DNA of 64,000 bases from Candidatus Nitrosopumilus sp. Lineage in GTDB: Archaea; Thermoproteota; Nitrososphaeria; Nitrososphaerales; Nitrosopumilaceae. Position numbers and translations under genes: made by a program. This document shows positions 7,636 through 15,657 of this stretch, in pieces (the first letter of the stretch is position 1; the number at the start of each line of letters is the position of its first letter). The notes beneath the pieces were generated by a model. The model was not told where the DNA came from. It worked only from the letters and a program-made list of their open reading frames with translations, and did no database searches. Location of the stretch: positions 1-64,000 of the forward strand of contig JACERO010000075.1 in assembly GCA_013911135.1 (NCBI GenBank). Direction: 5' to 3'.

Positions 7636-8703
7636 CTAGGTTACAATAATTAGAACAAAAGGACCACGTTCTGCTATTGGAACATTGTTTTTATCCCAAA
7701 CAAATGTTTCAATGAAAAATAATCCCTTTTTTTCTGGAATCCAGTCTATGCTTTGAGTTTCCAATCCTGTCCCAATGAATCGTCCATCAAATTTTCCAAT
7801 ATACTCAACATAAGGCATTTCTCCAGACTCTTTGATTTGTACATAATAGGTATATGCAGTTTCGTCAGATTCTTGATCTGCTGCAAACTGTATCAAAGTT
7901 TTACTTTTTATGTTAACAGTTGAATCTACTGGAATTTCAGATAATTTGTTTCCCATTGTATCTTCTACACTAACATCAGAAATTATTACTAATTTTGTAT
8001 GGGCTTGAGAAGGAGAAATTGCTATATCAACAAAATCAGAATAAAAAACACTAGATTCTGCAAATAACAAAAAACCTACAGCTCTTGAATCAATTTTCTC
8101 ATCAAGATCAAAAGTAACCTCAGTGTTTAGTTCCATATTACCAAGTTCTATTGTAGAGACTCCAAGTATTCGTGGTGGCTCAAAGCCATCATAGAAAGCA
8201 AGATGAACTTTAGTATCAGCACTTGGAGCTCCTCCATTTTGCAAAACTCCAGAAAATTGTAATGTGGAACCTAAAAAGACCTCAGTAGAAAATACTGTAA
8301 GTTCCTTTGACTTTGATGTTGAAGAATCAAATCCTAAAAGAGATATGGATGCCTGAGTGATGTTAGGATTTGGAGTATCAGAACGTATAGCAAATGGAGA
8401 TTGTCCATTAGGAGGAATCACTTGGAGTGTGGTATAGCCAACTAGGGCTTCTAATGGAGTAGAATCAAAATCATCAAAAAAGTTCACTTGAATTCTAACA
8501 TTAGTTACAGGAGTTAGTGAATTGGTGTTTTCAACTACCCCAACTACAACGGTATATCCCTCAGAATCATGATATACAAAAGGAGTTTCATTTTGTAGGG
8601 ATACAGACAGTGTGGGAGCATTGTCTGAATATTCTTGAGAGAATGCTTGTGAAAATGGAACTAGGAGTAAAATCAAAAAGGCACTTAAAACAAGTTTCTG
8701 CAT
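7636..8703 (-). CDS. Secreted protein with beta-sandwich repeats
   Basis: I place the start at MQKLVLSAFLILLLVPFSQA, a clear signal peptide; the ORF track begins 15 codons earlier at 8748. The roughly 355-residue mature protein is acidic and beta-rich. It seems to contain two or three immunoglobulin/FN3-like modules: one around VENTNSLTPVTNVRIQVNFF, one around LGSTLQFSGVLQNGGAP, and a C-terminal module ending GLFFIETFVWDKNNVP that resembles the last module of the S-layer protein in this window (TATVFVWESVDNP). Likely a surface or S-layer-associated protein. No enzyme motif is visible. Confidence 0.75.
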   Translation of the reverse strand: MQKLVLSAFLILLLVPFSQAFSQEYSDNAPTLSVSLQNETPFVYHDSEGYTVVVGVVENTNSLTPVTNVRIQVNFFDDFDSTPLEALVGYTTLQVIPPNGQSPFAIRSDTPNPNITQASISLLGFDSSTSKSKELTVFSTEVFLGSTLQFSGVLQNGGAPSADTKVHLAFYDGFEPPRILGVSTIELGNMELNTEVTFDLDEKIDSRAVGFLLFAESSVFYSDFVDIAISPSQAHTKLVIISDVSVEDTMGNKLSEIPVDSTVNIKSKTLIQFAADQESDETAYTYYVQIKESGEMPYVEYIGKFDGRFIGTGLETQSIDWIPEKKGLFFIETFVWDKNNVPIAERGPFVLIIVT

Positions 8704-8832
8704 ACAGATTTCTTTGAGATAGTAGTTTAATTTCGTGTAACATATCATATAGTGAACAAGAAAGGTAACTACGTTTAACCTAGTCTACACTATCATATGA
8801 AATAATAAAAAGAGATTAAAAAGATGTAAGTT

Positions 8833-8934
8833 CTATTTTCTCTTTGCGGTAATTGCTATCCAGTAAATCAAACCTGGTGCTAAACCAACAATGAGCGGAA
8901 TAAATACGGGCCATCCATCTGCTGCGCTTGTCAT
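8833..8934 (-). CDS. 33-residue single-pass membrane protein (putative)
   Basis: Too short for the ORF track. It reads MTSAADGWPVFIPLIVGLAP then GLIYWIAITAKRK and TAG: a short N-terminus, one transmembrane helix with a central Pro-Gly, and a positively charged end. The AT-rich stretch upstream (aacttatcctatttaaatcc on the plus strand) offers a plausible TATA box for the minus strand. This composition is typical of small subunits of respiratory or transport complexes, but I cannot name it. Confidence 0.55.
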   Translation of the reverse strand: MTSAADGWPVFIPLIVGLAPGLIYWIAITAKRK

Positions 8935-9010
8935 AGAGTAAAACCGAAACTTATCCTATTTAAATCCATCCAGCAGTCTGAAATTCAGCATAGATCGAAG
9001 ATGATAAAAG

Positions 9011-9084
9011 TGGACCGGACGGAATTCGAATCCGTGACCCCCCGCGTGCAAGGCGGGTATACTACCAGGCTATACTACCGGCCC
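9011..9084 (-). tRNA. tRNA-Ala (anticodon TGC)
   Basis: Read on the minus strand, the acceptor stem GGGCCGG pairs with CCGGTCC with discriminator A. The T-arm contains GGATTCGAATTCC and the anticodon loop is CTTGCAC, giving TGC (Ala). Length is 74 bases, CCA is not encoded, and there is no intron. Confidence 0.95.
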
Positions 9085-9164
9085 ATACGAAGAATGATTA
9101 ATCTGTGGATTTTAATTGTTGTCTTCTTGACAAGAATTTTATTTGAAAACAAGATAGTTTCTAC

Positions 9165-9719
9165 ATGGTACTTTTAGAATCACAAGTCAAACTAAAAGCA
9201 GGAGATATTGCACCTGATTTTGAATTATTAGGAATTGATGACAAAAAACATTCGCTAAATGATTATGGTAATTTCAAAGGAATTCTAGTAATTTTCATGT
9301 GTAATCATTGTCCATATGTTAAAGCAAAAGTTGATGCATTAAATGAGCTCTATGAAAAATTTGGAAAAGAGATTGCCATCATAGGAATTAACAGTAATGA
9401 TTCTACTGATTATTCTGAGGATAGTTTTGATGCTATGAAACAAACAGCAAAAGAGAAAGGATTTGGATTTGATTATTTGGTAGATGAAACACAAGAGGTA
9501 GCCAAGAGATATGGTGCAATGTGCACTCCAGACCCATTCTTGTTTAATAGCCAAAAACAGCTAGTTTTTCATGGAAGAATTGATAATGCCATGAAACCTG
9601 ATGATGCAGCTACAGAAAAGACAATGATTAACAATACGCAAAAATTATTGTCAGGTGAAAAAATTGAAAAGGATTTTGATCCGTCAATTGGCTGTTCAAT
9701 CAAGTGGAAAGAAAATTAA
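9165..9719 (+). CDS. Thioredoxin-like redoxin (AhpC/TSA type)
   Basis: A 184-residue cytoplasmic thioredoxin-fold protein. The fold is shown by APDFELLGIDDKKHSLNDYG, the active-site strand-turn ILVIFMCNHCPYVKA and the cis-Pro region YGAMCTPDPFLFN. The CNHC motif keeps two cysteines as in thioredoxin CxxC, and another pair (C in AMCTPD, C in SIGCSIKW) is present. It belongs to the group of redoxin proteins related to peroxiredoxins and ResA-like reductases and probably acts in thiol redox or peroxide defence; the substrate is not evident. It sits between two tRNA genes. Confidence 0.85.
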   Translation: MVLLESQVKLKAGDIAPDFELLGIDDKKHSLNDYGNFKGILVIFMCNHCPYVKAKVDALNELYEKFGKEIAIIGINSNDSTDYSEDSFDAMKQTAKEKGFGFDYLVDETQEVAKRYGAMCTPDPFLFNSQKQLVFHGRIDNAMKPDDAATEKTMINNTQKLLSGEKIEKDFDPSIGCSIKWKEN

Positions 9720-9752
9720 ATTTAAATGACTCTTGCCTAGAGAATTGTTCGT

Positions 9753-9827
9753 GGGCTCGTAGCTCAGCTTGGCTGGAGCGTTCGACTGATAATCGAAAGG
9801 TCATGTGTTCGAATCACATCGGGCCCA
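9753..9827 (+). tRNA. tRNA-Ile (anticodon GAT)
   Basis: Acceptor GGGCTCG pairs with CGGGCCC, discriminator A. The anticodon stem-loop TTCGA-CTGATAA-TCGAA gives GAT (Ile), and the T-arm is GTGTTCGAATCAC. Length is 75 bases, with no intron and no encoded CCA. Confidence 0.95.
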
Positions 9828-9836
9828 TTTTGTCAT

Positions 9837-10730
9837 TTATTTCATATTTTCAGATACTGTTTGAGACCATTGTAGAATATCCTCAAATTTTTCAGAAAAT
9901 AGATCAGAATCAATTTTAGTCTTTTTGGATGTACTTCCACAAAGTGCCAATTTCATATGTTTTCCAGATTTTTCTTTAATAGGATTAATAGCATCTGCAA
10001 AAAAGTTCAGACCTTCATCAGTTTGTGAGAATACAACTACTATCAAAATTCCTGGTTTTTGTTTCCAAACTTTTCCAATTAATTTTTGAAAATCAAGATC
10101 AAACAAGACATTGATTACAGAAGACATATCACCTAAGTGAGAAACATTCCAGCCATCAGAATGATATGCAGATGATGCGGCTTCAGAAAACAAGAGACTT
10201 TGAGTATCAGAGGATATCACAACTACATTCTTTTTTGGATCCAAGTCAACTTGAAGTTGATTAAAGATTTGAAGAGATTTTGAAATGGTTGTTCTGAGAA
10301 GATTTTGCTCAGATGTCCCAATCTTGCCATCATCATACAAATTCTTGACAGAATTAATGGCAGGTAAAATTGCTTCAAGTATCAAACGATTTACTGTTGC
10401 TCCAGAATGCAGACAGTTACGAATTAGAGAGTAAACTTGGTCTTCAGAACCTTTGAGTAAATAATTAAGATACTTGGGAGTTATTTTGAAATAATCATCA
10501 GGAAAGTTGTAAGATTCTTGTCCGGGTTCTAAAAACCATAATGTAATGTTTCCAATATTTTTTTGTCGGAGTAATCCTTCAACTGCAAAAACCTTGAGAT
10601 ATTTTCCCATAGTAATTCGATTGACATTCATTTTTTCAGAAATCTCAACTCCAGACATTCCAGTCTTAGAAGCAGCCAAAGTCAAAATCAGTTTTTTTCT
10701 AATTTCTTCAGTTGAATAGCCTCGACCCAT
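9837..10730 (-). CDS. Winged-HTH regulator with cobalamin-binding-like sensor domain
   Basis: A 297-residue cytoplasmic protein. Residues 1-70 form a winged helix-turn-helix (GMSGVEISEKMNVNRITMGK, then VEGLLRQKNIGNITLWFLEP). The rest resembles the four-helix cap plus Rossmann-like fold of B12-binding regulators such as CarH: a helical section (about 80-165) and an alpha/beta section starting KNVVVISSDTQSLLFSEAAS and continuing WNVSHLGDMSSVINVLFDLD and ILIVVVFSQTDEG. The canonical DxHxxG cobalamin ligand motif is not visible, so it may sense something else. Ammonia-oxidising archaea make cobalamin, which makes such a sensor plausible. Domain reading is inference. Confidence 0.65.
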   Translation of the reverse strand: MGRGYSTEEIRKKLILTLAASKTGMSGVEISEKMNVNRITMGKYLKVFAVEGLLRQKNIGNITLWFLEPGQESYNFPDDYFKITPKYLNYLLKGSEDQVYSLIRNCLHSGATVNRLILEAILPAINSVKNLYDDGKIGTSEQNLLRTTISKSLQIFNQLQVDLDPKKNVVVISSDTQSLLFSEAASSAYHSDGWNVSHLGDMSSVINVLFDLDFQKLIGKVWKQKPGILIVVVFSQTDEGLNFFADAINPIKEKSGKHMKLALCGSTSKKTKIDSDLFSEKFEDILQWSQTVSENMK

Positions 10731-10875
10731 AGTGCTTTTTGATTAAGGTATTGTATAAAGACTAATTTTCATAGATGGAACGCCTTAACGGGAGTCTTCC
10801 CATCCAAAGCCATGTGAGGTAGTACATAATTATGATAAATTTGGTATCCATCAAATATTACTGAATCTTTTGTTT

Positions 10876-11148
10876 TTACTTGTAGATCATTACAGGTTCC
10901 AACATCCAAGTTGGCTCATTACTTTCCACAAACGTTCTTCCCATTCTAGTACATTGTTCCAATGTGATTTTTCCACATTCGAATTTTTCTTCATACCAAA
11001 AACCGCCAAAAGATTCACAAGACTCTTTGGATAGTGTCAAAGCCTGTTTATCCTCAATTGCTGAGGGGAAAACTAACAATACTACAAATACAATAATGCC
11101 AATTGGAATCGCGACTAATAACAGGTTACGGTTTGCAGACATAGACAT
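10876..11148 (-). CDS. Single-pass membrane protein with cysteine-rich exterior domain
   Basis: A 90-residue protein with an N-terminal transmembrane anchor (LLLVAIPIGIIVFVVLLVF, residues 9-27) and a short external part carrying three cysteines in SKESCESFGGFWYEEKFECG and LEQCTRMG. The ESCESFGG...FWYEEKFECG arrangement occurs in other archaeal exported proteins and may form a disulphide-bonded knot. Function unknown. It is divergent from the next gene and lies in its own transcript. Confidence 0.6.
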   Translation of the reverse strand: MSMSANRNLLLVAIPIGIIVFVVLLVFPSAIEDKQALTLSKESCESFGGFWYEEKFECGKITLEQCTRMGRTFVESNEPTWMLEPVMIYK

Positions 11149-11294
11149 TCCATAATTTTAGACATTAAAAGTAATATTGTTATATTTTATGTCCCGACCA
11201 AAAACACGAAGAAAATGTTCCATCAATGAAACAGTACCTTCAAAATAAAACATTATATACTTGGGTACCTTATTGTACGGTAAGGGAAAGTAAA

Positions 11295-11681
11295 TTGCCA
11301 AAAGCAGGATTCAAATCAATTACCGTTTCAGAGACTGTTTATGATAAATTCCATGATGTCTTTCTAAAGAGCAAAGACGACCTTGCAATGAAAGGTGTCA
11401 ACAGCTTTTCAGGTTATGTAACTTACATGTTAGAGGAGATGATGCAAAAGGACAAGACCTTTGCAAGATATGCTCCAAAGATTGAAAAAATTTCTGTAGA
11501 TGATGATCGTGTAATACTAAAAGATAATATCAAAAATAGAATTGCAGAAGTTGCAGTTCAGAAAGGAGAACTATTCTGCCAGCTTTGTGAAGAAAAAGAT
11601 TGTGTACATGTTGGCTTTGTGTTTTCACTGCCAGATGTTTACGAAGTTCTAAACGCTAGAGGAATCAAACATCCAAAATAG
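11295..11681 (+). CDS. Ribbon-helix-helix-like DNA-binding protein with C-terminal cysteines
   Basis: The ORF track starts at 11226, but I prefer the TTG at 11295 (MPKAGFKSITVSETVYDKFH). KSITVSETVYDKF is the typical first strand and helix of ribbon-helix-helix regulators, and a TATA-like cattatatac near 11248-11257 would put transcription start just before this TTG. The rest of the 128-residue protein has a helix (FSGYVTYMLEEMM), a beta segment (ISVDDDRVILKDN) and a small cysteine motif FCQLCEEKDCVHV that may bind metal. A chromosomal or transcriptional regulator is likely; the target is unknown. Confidence 0.65.
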   Translation: MPKAGFKSITVSETVYDKFHDVFLKSKDDLAMKGVNSFSGYVTYMLEEMMQKDKTFARYAPKIEKISVDDDRVILKDNIKNRIAEVAVQKGELFCQLCEEKDCVHVGFVFSLPDVYEVLNARGIKHPK

Positions 11682-11686
11682 AGTAA

Positions 11687-11808
11687 TGGAGGAGGCGGGA
11701 TTTGAACCCGCGAACTCCTGAAAGACAGGATCACCCATTATTTGATCTTAAGTCCTGCATGTCCAAAAGCACCAAGTGCTTACTTTGGCCAGGCTTGATT
11801 ACTCCTCC
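11687..11808 (-). tRNA. tRNA-Leu (anticodon TAA) with canonical intron and a probable second intron
   Basis: Acceptor GGAGGAG pairs with CTCCTCC and the T-arm is GCGGGTTCAAATCCCGC. The anticodon arm is CAGGA-CTTAAGA-[intron]-TCCTG, anticodon TAA. The first intron (TCAAATAATGGGTGA, 11731-11745) sits at the usual site 3' of the anticodon. The D-arm carries an additional perfect hairpin (AAGCAC-TTG-GTGCTT, 11767-11781) flanked by CCAAAG and TTGG, which looks like a second intron. Removing about 15 and about 19 bases leaves about 88, normal for a class II leucine tRNA. Exact boundaries of the second intron are not certain. Confidence 0.85.
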
Positions 11809-11900
11809 AAAGGAGTAAAAATCTGTGTGAAATTTAACAGTTTAGAGAGTTTGAGACAAGGCTGAAGAATTATAAGGATTTTCTACAGGGGTAAATTCAT

Positions 11901-11974
11901 GCTTCGGTAGCTCAGTCTGGTAGAGCGTTACATTGGTAATGTAAAGGTCACGGGTTCAGATCCCGTTCGAAGCT
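11901..11974 (+). tRNA. tRNA-Thr (anticodon GGT)
   Basis: Acceptor GCTTCGG pairs with TCGAAGC (one G-T), discriminator T. The anticodon stem-loop TTACA-TTGGTAA-TGTAA gives GGT (Thr); the T-arm is CGGGTTCAGATCCCG. Length is 74 bases. Its 3' end is one base from the stop of the Dam-type methylase on the other strand. Confidence 0.95.
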
Positions 11975-11975
11975 T

Positions 11976-12836
11976 CTAATAATTTTTAATCAATAACTCA
12001 AAGTGTCCAGTTCTCTTTTTAGAGTTGGAGTTAATTGAACGATTAGCCTGAATCTTTCTTACTTTCCAGGGTTTCTTTGCAAACATATCTGCAACTTCTT
12101 TAGAATCAGAATTTGACAAAAGAACCCGACATCCCTTTGAATCTAATTTCATACAAAGCTCTGATAGTCTACTCAAATCATCCAATGTAAAATTCTTGTT
12201 TGTGTAACTAGTAAAGTTGGCAGTTTGGCTAACTGGTTGATATGGAGGATCAAAGTATACAAGATCTCCTTTTTTGGCATCTCTTAGAACTGCCTCAAAA
12301 TCACGGCATTTTATTGAAACTCTACTTGATTGGAAAATATCACTAACAGAACGAAGATTCTCCTCATTTACAATATTTGGATTTGTGTACTTTCCTAGAG
12401 GTACGTTGAATTTTCCTTTGCTATTAACGCGATACAATCCATTGAAACAAGTCCTATTCAAAAAGAGTAATCTTGATGTCTTTTCAATTTCGCTTCTAGG
12501 GTTAGTATCTCGAACAGAGTAATAGTAAGATTTTGAATCTTTTTGATAATTTCTTTCATGATTCTTTAGAGAACTGATTAGTTCATCAATTCTGTCTCGA
12601 ATAGTAGTATAGGCCAATACCAAGTCAGAGTTAAGATCAGAGATGTTACATTTTTGCCCATTTCGCTCAGTTAGGATATGAAACAGTAATGCACCACCAC
12701 CTAGAAACGGCTCATAATAGGTTCCAAATGTGTTAGGTAAATTTTCATTAAGAATTGGAATTAGTTGACGTTTTCCTCCAGCCCATTTTACAAATGGTTT
12801 TGGAGTTCCAAGAATTTGGCGATAGGTCTGTTTCAA
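11976..12836 (-). CDS. dam: DNA adenine methyltransferase, Dam/DpnM type
   Basis: Alpha-class (D12) N6-adenine methyltransferase that probably methylates GATC. Motif I is FVKWAGGKRQLIP near residue 15 with YYEPFLGGGALLFH next; the catalytic motif IV is DPPY in LVYFDPPYQPVSQTANFTSY at about residue 195. The 286-residue length is normal. No restriction enzyme, mismatch-repair or phage gene lies beside it, so it is a solitary methylase. It ends next to tRNA-Thr, a position where acquired genes often sit, and its upstream region contains a GATC site (TTGATCAC near 12882). Role in the host is unknown. Confidence 0.9.
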   Translation of the reverse strand: MKQTYRQILGTPKPFVKWAGGKRQLIPILNENLPNTFGTYYEPFLGGGALLFHILTERNGQKCNISDLNSDLVLAYTTIRDRIDELISSLKNHERNYQKDSKSYYYSVRDTNPRSEIEKTSRLLFLNRTCFNGLYRVNSKGKFNVPLGKYTNPNIVNEENLRSVSDIFQSSRVSIKCRDFEAVLRDAKKGDLVYFDPPYQPVSQTANFTSYTNKNFTLDDLSRLSELCMKLDSKGCRVLLSNSDSKEVADMFAKKPWKVRKIQANRSINSNSKKRTGHFELLIKNY

Positions 12837-13024
12837 TAATGACTATTGCAAAATTCATTATCACTGAAAGACATAAAATAATTTGATCACGAACTAACTT
12901 TTTTCTAGTCACACAATAGCTTAAATACAAATTTTGTAAATTTCTAAAATTTAGGAAAAATTGAGATCACAATTTTAGTTTAGAATACTCTAAGGGGAAA
13001 TAATAAAATGAAAAGGTTGGATTT

Positions 13025-13675
13025 TTAGTCCCACTTTGACCAAGCGGCCATCCATCGGTACGTCCAAGTGTTAAGTTTAACACCCAACGCAGCCATCGTG
13101 ACTGACAATACTGCACCGGCACCGGCACCCAGCGCTACTGGACTGTTATAGAACTTTCCTACCTGCGGTTCTATCGGTGTCATGTATGGTGGTAATGTTG
13201 GTCTCGGATATTTGAACGCCGTTTCAAGCGGGTCTGCTACTGTTATCAGGTTTACCATGTTAAACAACGGTAATGACATTCCTACCAGTACGCCGCCGAA
13301 CAGTATCAAGGAGTGCTTGTTCTTCTTTGTTGCCCAGTAAACCAAGTCCAATAGCATTGCTGATGGTAGCCAAACTGGAGTTACAATGAAGTCATATGGA
13401 TATCCTAGTGAAAACCATGCACCTTTTGCTATCCATGTGTATACTGTCATAATTAGAGCGTAGTACGTCGCTGTACCTGGAACACCTGTAAACGTTAGGT
13501 AATAACATGCACCTACTACAAGCATCAACGTTTGCGATATTGAAAATACCGTAAATGAAGTCCAAGCCCAATCGGTATAGAAAATGTAGTCTCCTGCATT
13601 AATTGTTAACAGTGTAGAGTTAACTGCAACTACTACTATGAATAAGTAGTGTGTACATCGTCTTAACCAGACCAT
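13025..13675 (-). CDS. amoA: Ammonia monooxygenase subunit A
   Basis: Membrane subunit of archaeal ammonia monooxygenase, which oxidises ammonia to hydroxylamine. The 216-residue sequence begins MVWLRRCTHYLFIVVVAVNS and includes the diagnostic archaeal segments AGDYIFYTDWAWTSFTVFSI and GVPGTATYYALIMTVYTW. Several transmembrane helices are evident. It is the last gene of amoC-amoX-amoA on the minus strand but has its own upstream TATA box, so it can be transcribed separately. Codon use is less AT-biased than in neighbours, as expected for a highly expressed gene. Confidence 0.98.
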   Translation of the reverse strand: MVWLRRCTHYLFIVVVAVNSTLLTINAGDYIFYTDWAWTSFTVFSISQTLMLVVGACYYLTFTGVPGTATYYALIMTVYTWIAKGAWFSLGYPYDFIVTPVWLPSAMLLDLVYWATKKNKHSLILFGGVLVGMSLPLFNMVNLITVADPLETAFKYPRPTLPPYMTPIEPQVGKFYNSPVALGAGAGAVLSVTMAALGVKLNTWTYRWMAAWSKWD

Positions 13676-13694
13676 ATCCTGTAGAATAAGGGGT

Positions 13695-13708
13695 CAGTAT
13701 ATAAAATT
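13695..13708 (-). promoter_or_regulatory. TATA box for amoA
   Basis: The minus strand reads aattttatatactg about 25-30 bases before the amoA ATG, the right distance for a short-leader or leaderless archaeal transcript. Confidence 0.6.
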
Positions 13709-13786
13709 ATTGAGTATAATTCAGATCGATATATTAATTTTAAAGTAAAATTAAAAAGAAATGTGACTGAAGGGGTTTCCTTCTAG

Positions 13787-14149
13787 TTACCAACCAACGT
13801 ACATTGATACGAAAAGTACGAATACAACTGAAGCAGCTATACTGCCACCAACTATACCATTACTATTCTTGTTGGAACCTTCTTCCATGACTTTAACACA
13901 GAAGATGTAACCTATTGCCTCAATGATTGCAAGTACGATGAATGCAAAGTGACCACTTGCTGTTGGATATGCCCAAGGATAATAGAAATATCCTGCTGCT
14001 GTTCCAGCTGCAGTTGCAAATATTGCTGCCCAGTATGAAATAGTTATCATACCAGTCATGTTTTCAACGCGTCGTCCAATCATTCGTTCTACATCAGCAC
14101 TTGATGCTCCACCAGCGCCGCCAGAACCGAATCCTTTAGGAAGAGTCAT
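13787..14149 (-). CDS. amoX: Ammonia monooxygenase-associated subunit AmoX
   Basis: A 120-residue membrane protein encoded between amoC and amoA, the conserved archaeal position of amoX. The N-terminus is glycine-rich (PKGFGSGGAGGASSADVERM) and three hydrophobic helices follow (ITISYWAAIFATAAGTAAGY, FAFIVLAIIEAIGYIFCV, IVGGSIAASVVFVLFVSMYV). AmoX has no bacterial counterpart and co-purifies with archaeal AMO in published work. Its own TATA box lies about 30 bases upstream. Confidence 0.95.
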   Translation of the reverse strand: MTLPKGFGSGGAGGASSADVERMIGRRVENMTGMITISYWAAIFATAAGTAAGYFYYPWAYPTASGHFAFIVLAIIEAIGYIFCVKVMEEGSNKNSNGIVGGSIAASVVFVLFVSMYVGW

Positions 14150-14173
14150 TATGGATTTATTCTAATGCAGAAT

Positions 14174-14184
14174 CCTTTTAAATC
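14174..14184 (-). promoter_or_regulatory. TATA box for amoX
   Basis: The minus strand reads gatttaaaagg about 25-35 bases before the amoX ATG. Confidence 0.5.
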
Positions 14185-14267
14185 TTTCTTAGGCTGCAGG
14201 TTCTAAAACGATCTAAATCAGATTCAAAATAATGAAAGAGAAAAAAGTGTGCTATTGCACTTTTTGT

Positions 14268-14831
14268 CTATGGAATTGATCTGCTGTACAATTTGCCTTC
14301 TAAGGCCATCTTGTACATCTCTGCAATATACGGATTCTCACCTGGAGTCTCTGCACCTAGTTCTACGAGTCTAGCATATACTCTGACTACGTATGCAAGT
14401 GCACCCATGAATGCAACTACTACACCCATGTTAAACATCCAGTGATTTGGAACCGAAAATATTTCTTCTACAAACCAGAAATGCCACATCTCATTGACTC
14501 CAATTGTAAACATAGTTGCAAGGTAACCAAGGATGGTCATCTTCAAACCTGTGTTCATTGAATTATTTGGACCTCTGAGAATTGGTATTTTTCTATCATA
14601 GATTGCTGCTGCTCCCCATCCAAGTGGTAATGTAATGAAGTGGGAATACAACCACCAGTGTGCTGGAGTAAATGCACTATCTCTGATAGAAGTCTGATGT
14701 AGAGAACCATCAACGAAGTTATCTACTTCGACTGATGCTGCAGTAGATCCCATAGCAATAACGATGAGCCAGACTTTCTTTAGTCTCTGGATCTCAACTT
14801 CTTTTGGGATTAATGCGGGCATCTGTGCCAT
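14268..14831 (-). CDS. amoC: Ammonia monooxygenase subunit C
   Basis: Membrane subunit of AMO that carries the proposed catalytic copper site. The ligands match the Asp-x3-His-x12-His pattern of particulate monooxygenases (DGSLH then, 12 residues on, HWWLYSH). I take the start at MAQMPALIPKEVEIQRL, as in other archaeal AmoC proteins; the ORF track starts four codons earlier. A TATA box at 14854-14862 would start the transcript at about this ATG, which supports the choice. First gene of the amoC-amoX-amoA set and divergent from amoB. Confidence 0.97.
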   Translation of the reverse strand: MAQMPALIPKEVEIQRLKKVWLIVIAMGSTAASVEVDNFVDGSLHQTSIRDSAFTPAHWWLYSHFITLPLGWGAAAIYDRKIPILRGPNNSMNTGLKMTILGYLATMFTIGVNEMWHFWFVEEIFSVPNHWMFNMGVVVAFMGALAYVVRVYARLVELGAETPGENPYIAEMYKMALEGKLYSRSIP

Positions 14832-14853
14832 GGTATTAATCATGTAAATTCGG

Positions 14854-14862
14854 AATATAAAG
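14854..14862 (-). promoter_or_regulatory. TATA box for amoC
   Basis: The minus strand reads ctttatatt centred about 27 bases before the chosen amoC ATG at 14831, implying a leaderless transcript. A second AT box (ttttataaataa) lies further upstream near 14897-14908. Confidence 0.55.
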
Positions 14863-15042
14863 TAAGAGTTTTGAGAGTAGTATATTTTTGTGAAATTATT
14901 TATAAAATCTTTGGAAAATTTTGAAAATACTTAATTTTAAATAGTTTAAAATAGAAATAATTTTAATATTTTTTTACCACTTTCGTTGTTAATCATCAAT
15001 GATTAACATCCTGTTAGATATCGATCCTCGTTATGAAGGTAA

Positions 15043-15054
15043 AACATATAACGA
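15043..15054 (+). promoter_or_regulatory. TATA-like box for amoB
   Basis: aaacatataacg lies about 35-45 bases before the amoB ATG in the 256-base divergent region between amoC and amoB, giving a leader of roughly ten bases. Confidence 0.45.
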
Positions 15055-15087
15055 CGTGCACTATCTTTCTGAATATTAGGGATAAAT

Positions 15088-15657
15088 ATGGTCAAAAAAA
15101 AGATTCTCGTATTTGGACTAGCTGTTGTACTTGCCCTAGGAACTTTAGGTTTCAACTGGGTTGAATCCATTCTTCCAACTGCAGATGCACACGGTGTCCA
15201 AGCACAACTCCAGAGTCGTTTCATTAGAATTGAAGATGAAACCTTTAACAGACAATCCCTCCAAACTGGCGAAACCTTGACACTTCAAGGAACACTAGTC
15301 AGTCTTGTAGAAAGAGACCTAAGAGGATGGTTATCTATTTTCTCAGAATCTACTAATGCTGGAAACAGATGGGAGATGTTGGCAAGAGATCCACCAGGAA
15401 ATGTCTTTGATATTTCAGGAAATGCTATCATCGAATATTCACTATCTGCTAAAGCACTTGAAGCAGGTGTTTACCACGTACACACCCAACTCAATGTAGC
15501 AAAAGTAGGTCCAGGACTTGGTCCAGGTCAAACAGTTGTCGTTGAAGGAGATCCAATAATCAAACCAATTCCATATACCAATATCGCATACCAATCAATT
15601 ATCATTGGTGTTGGATATGTAATCACGTTTGCAACACGACCCTGGCAAGTAATTTAA
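15088..15657 (+). CDS. amoB: Ammonia monooxygenase subunit B
   Basis: Exterior copper-binding subunit of AMO. The 189-residue archaeal form keeps only the first cupredoxin domain and one C-terminal membrane helix (AYQSIIIGVGYVITFATRPW), unlike the two-domain bacterial form. After a signal peptide (ILVFGLAVVLALGTLGF), the mature start ADAHGVQAQLQ places the conserved histidine ligand near the N-terminus, and the YHVHTQLN motif supplies the paired histidines of the CuB site. It is transcribed away from amoC from a shared intergenic region. Confidence 0.97.
   Translation: MVKKKILVFGLAVVLALGTLGFNWVESILPTADAHGVQAQLQSRFIRIEDETFNRQSLQTGETLTLQGTLVSLVERDLRGWLSIFSESTNAGNRWEMLARDPPGNVFDISGNAIIEYSLSAKALEAGVYHVHTQLNVAKVGPGLGPGQTVVVEGDPIIKPIPYTNIAYQSIIIGVGYVITFATRPWQVI

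Noticed and set aside
11901-12836. Integrated element at tRNA-Thr carrying dam
   Set aside because: I saw no repeat of the tRNA 3' end, no integrase and no phage genes within reach, so integration cannot be supported.
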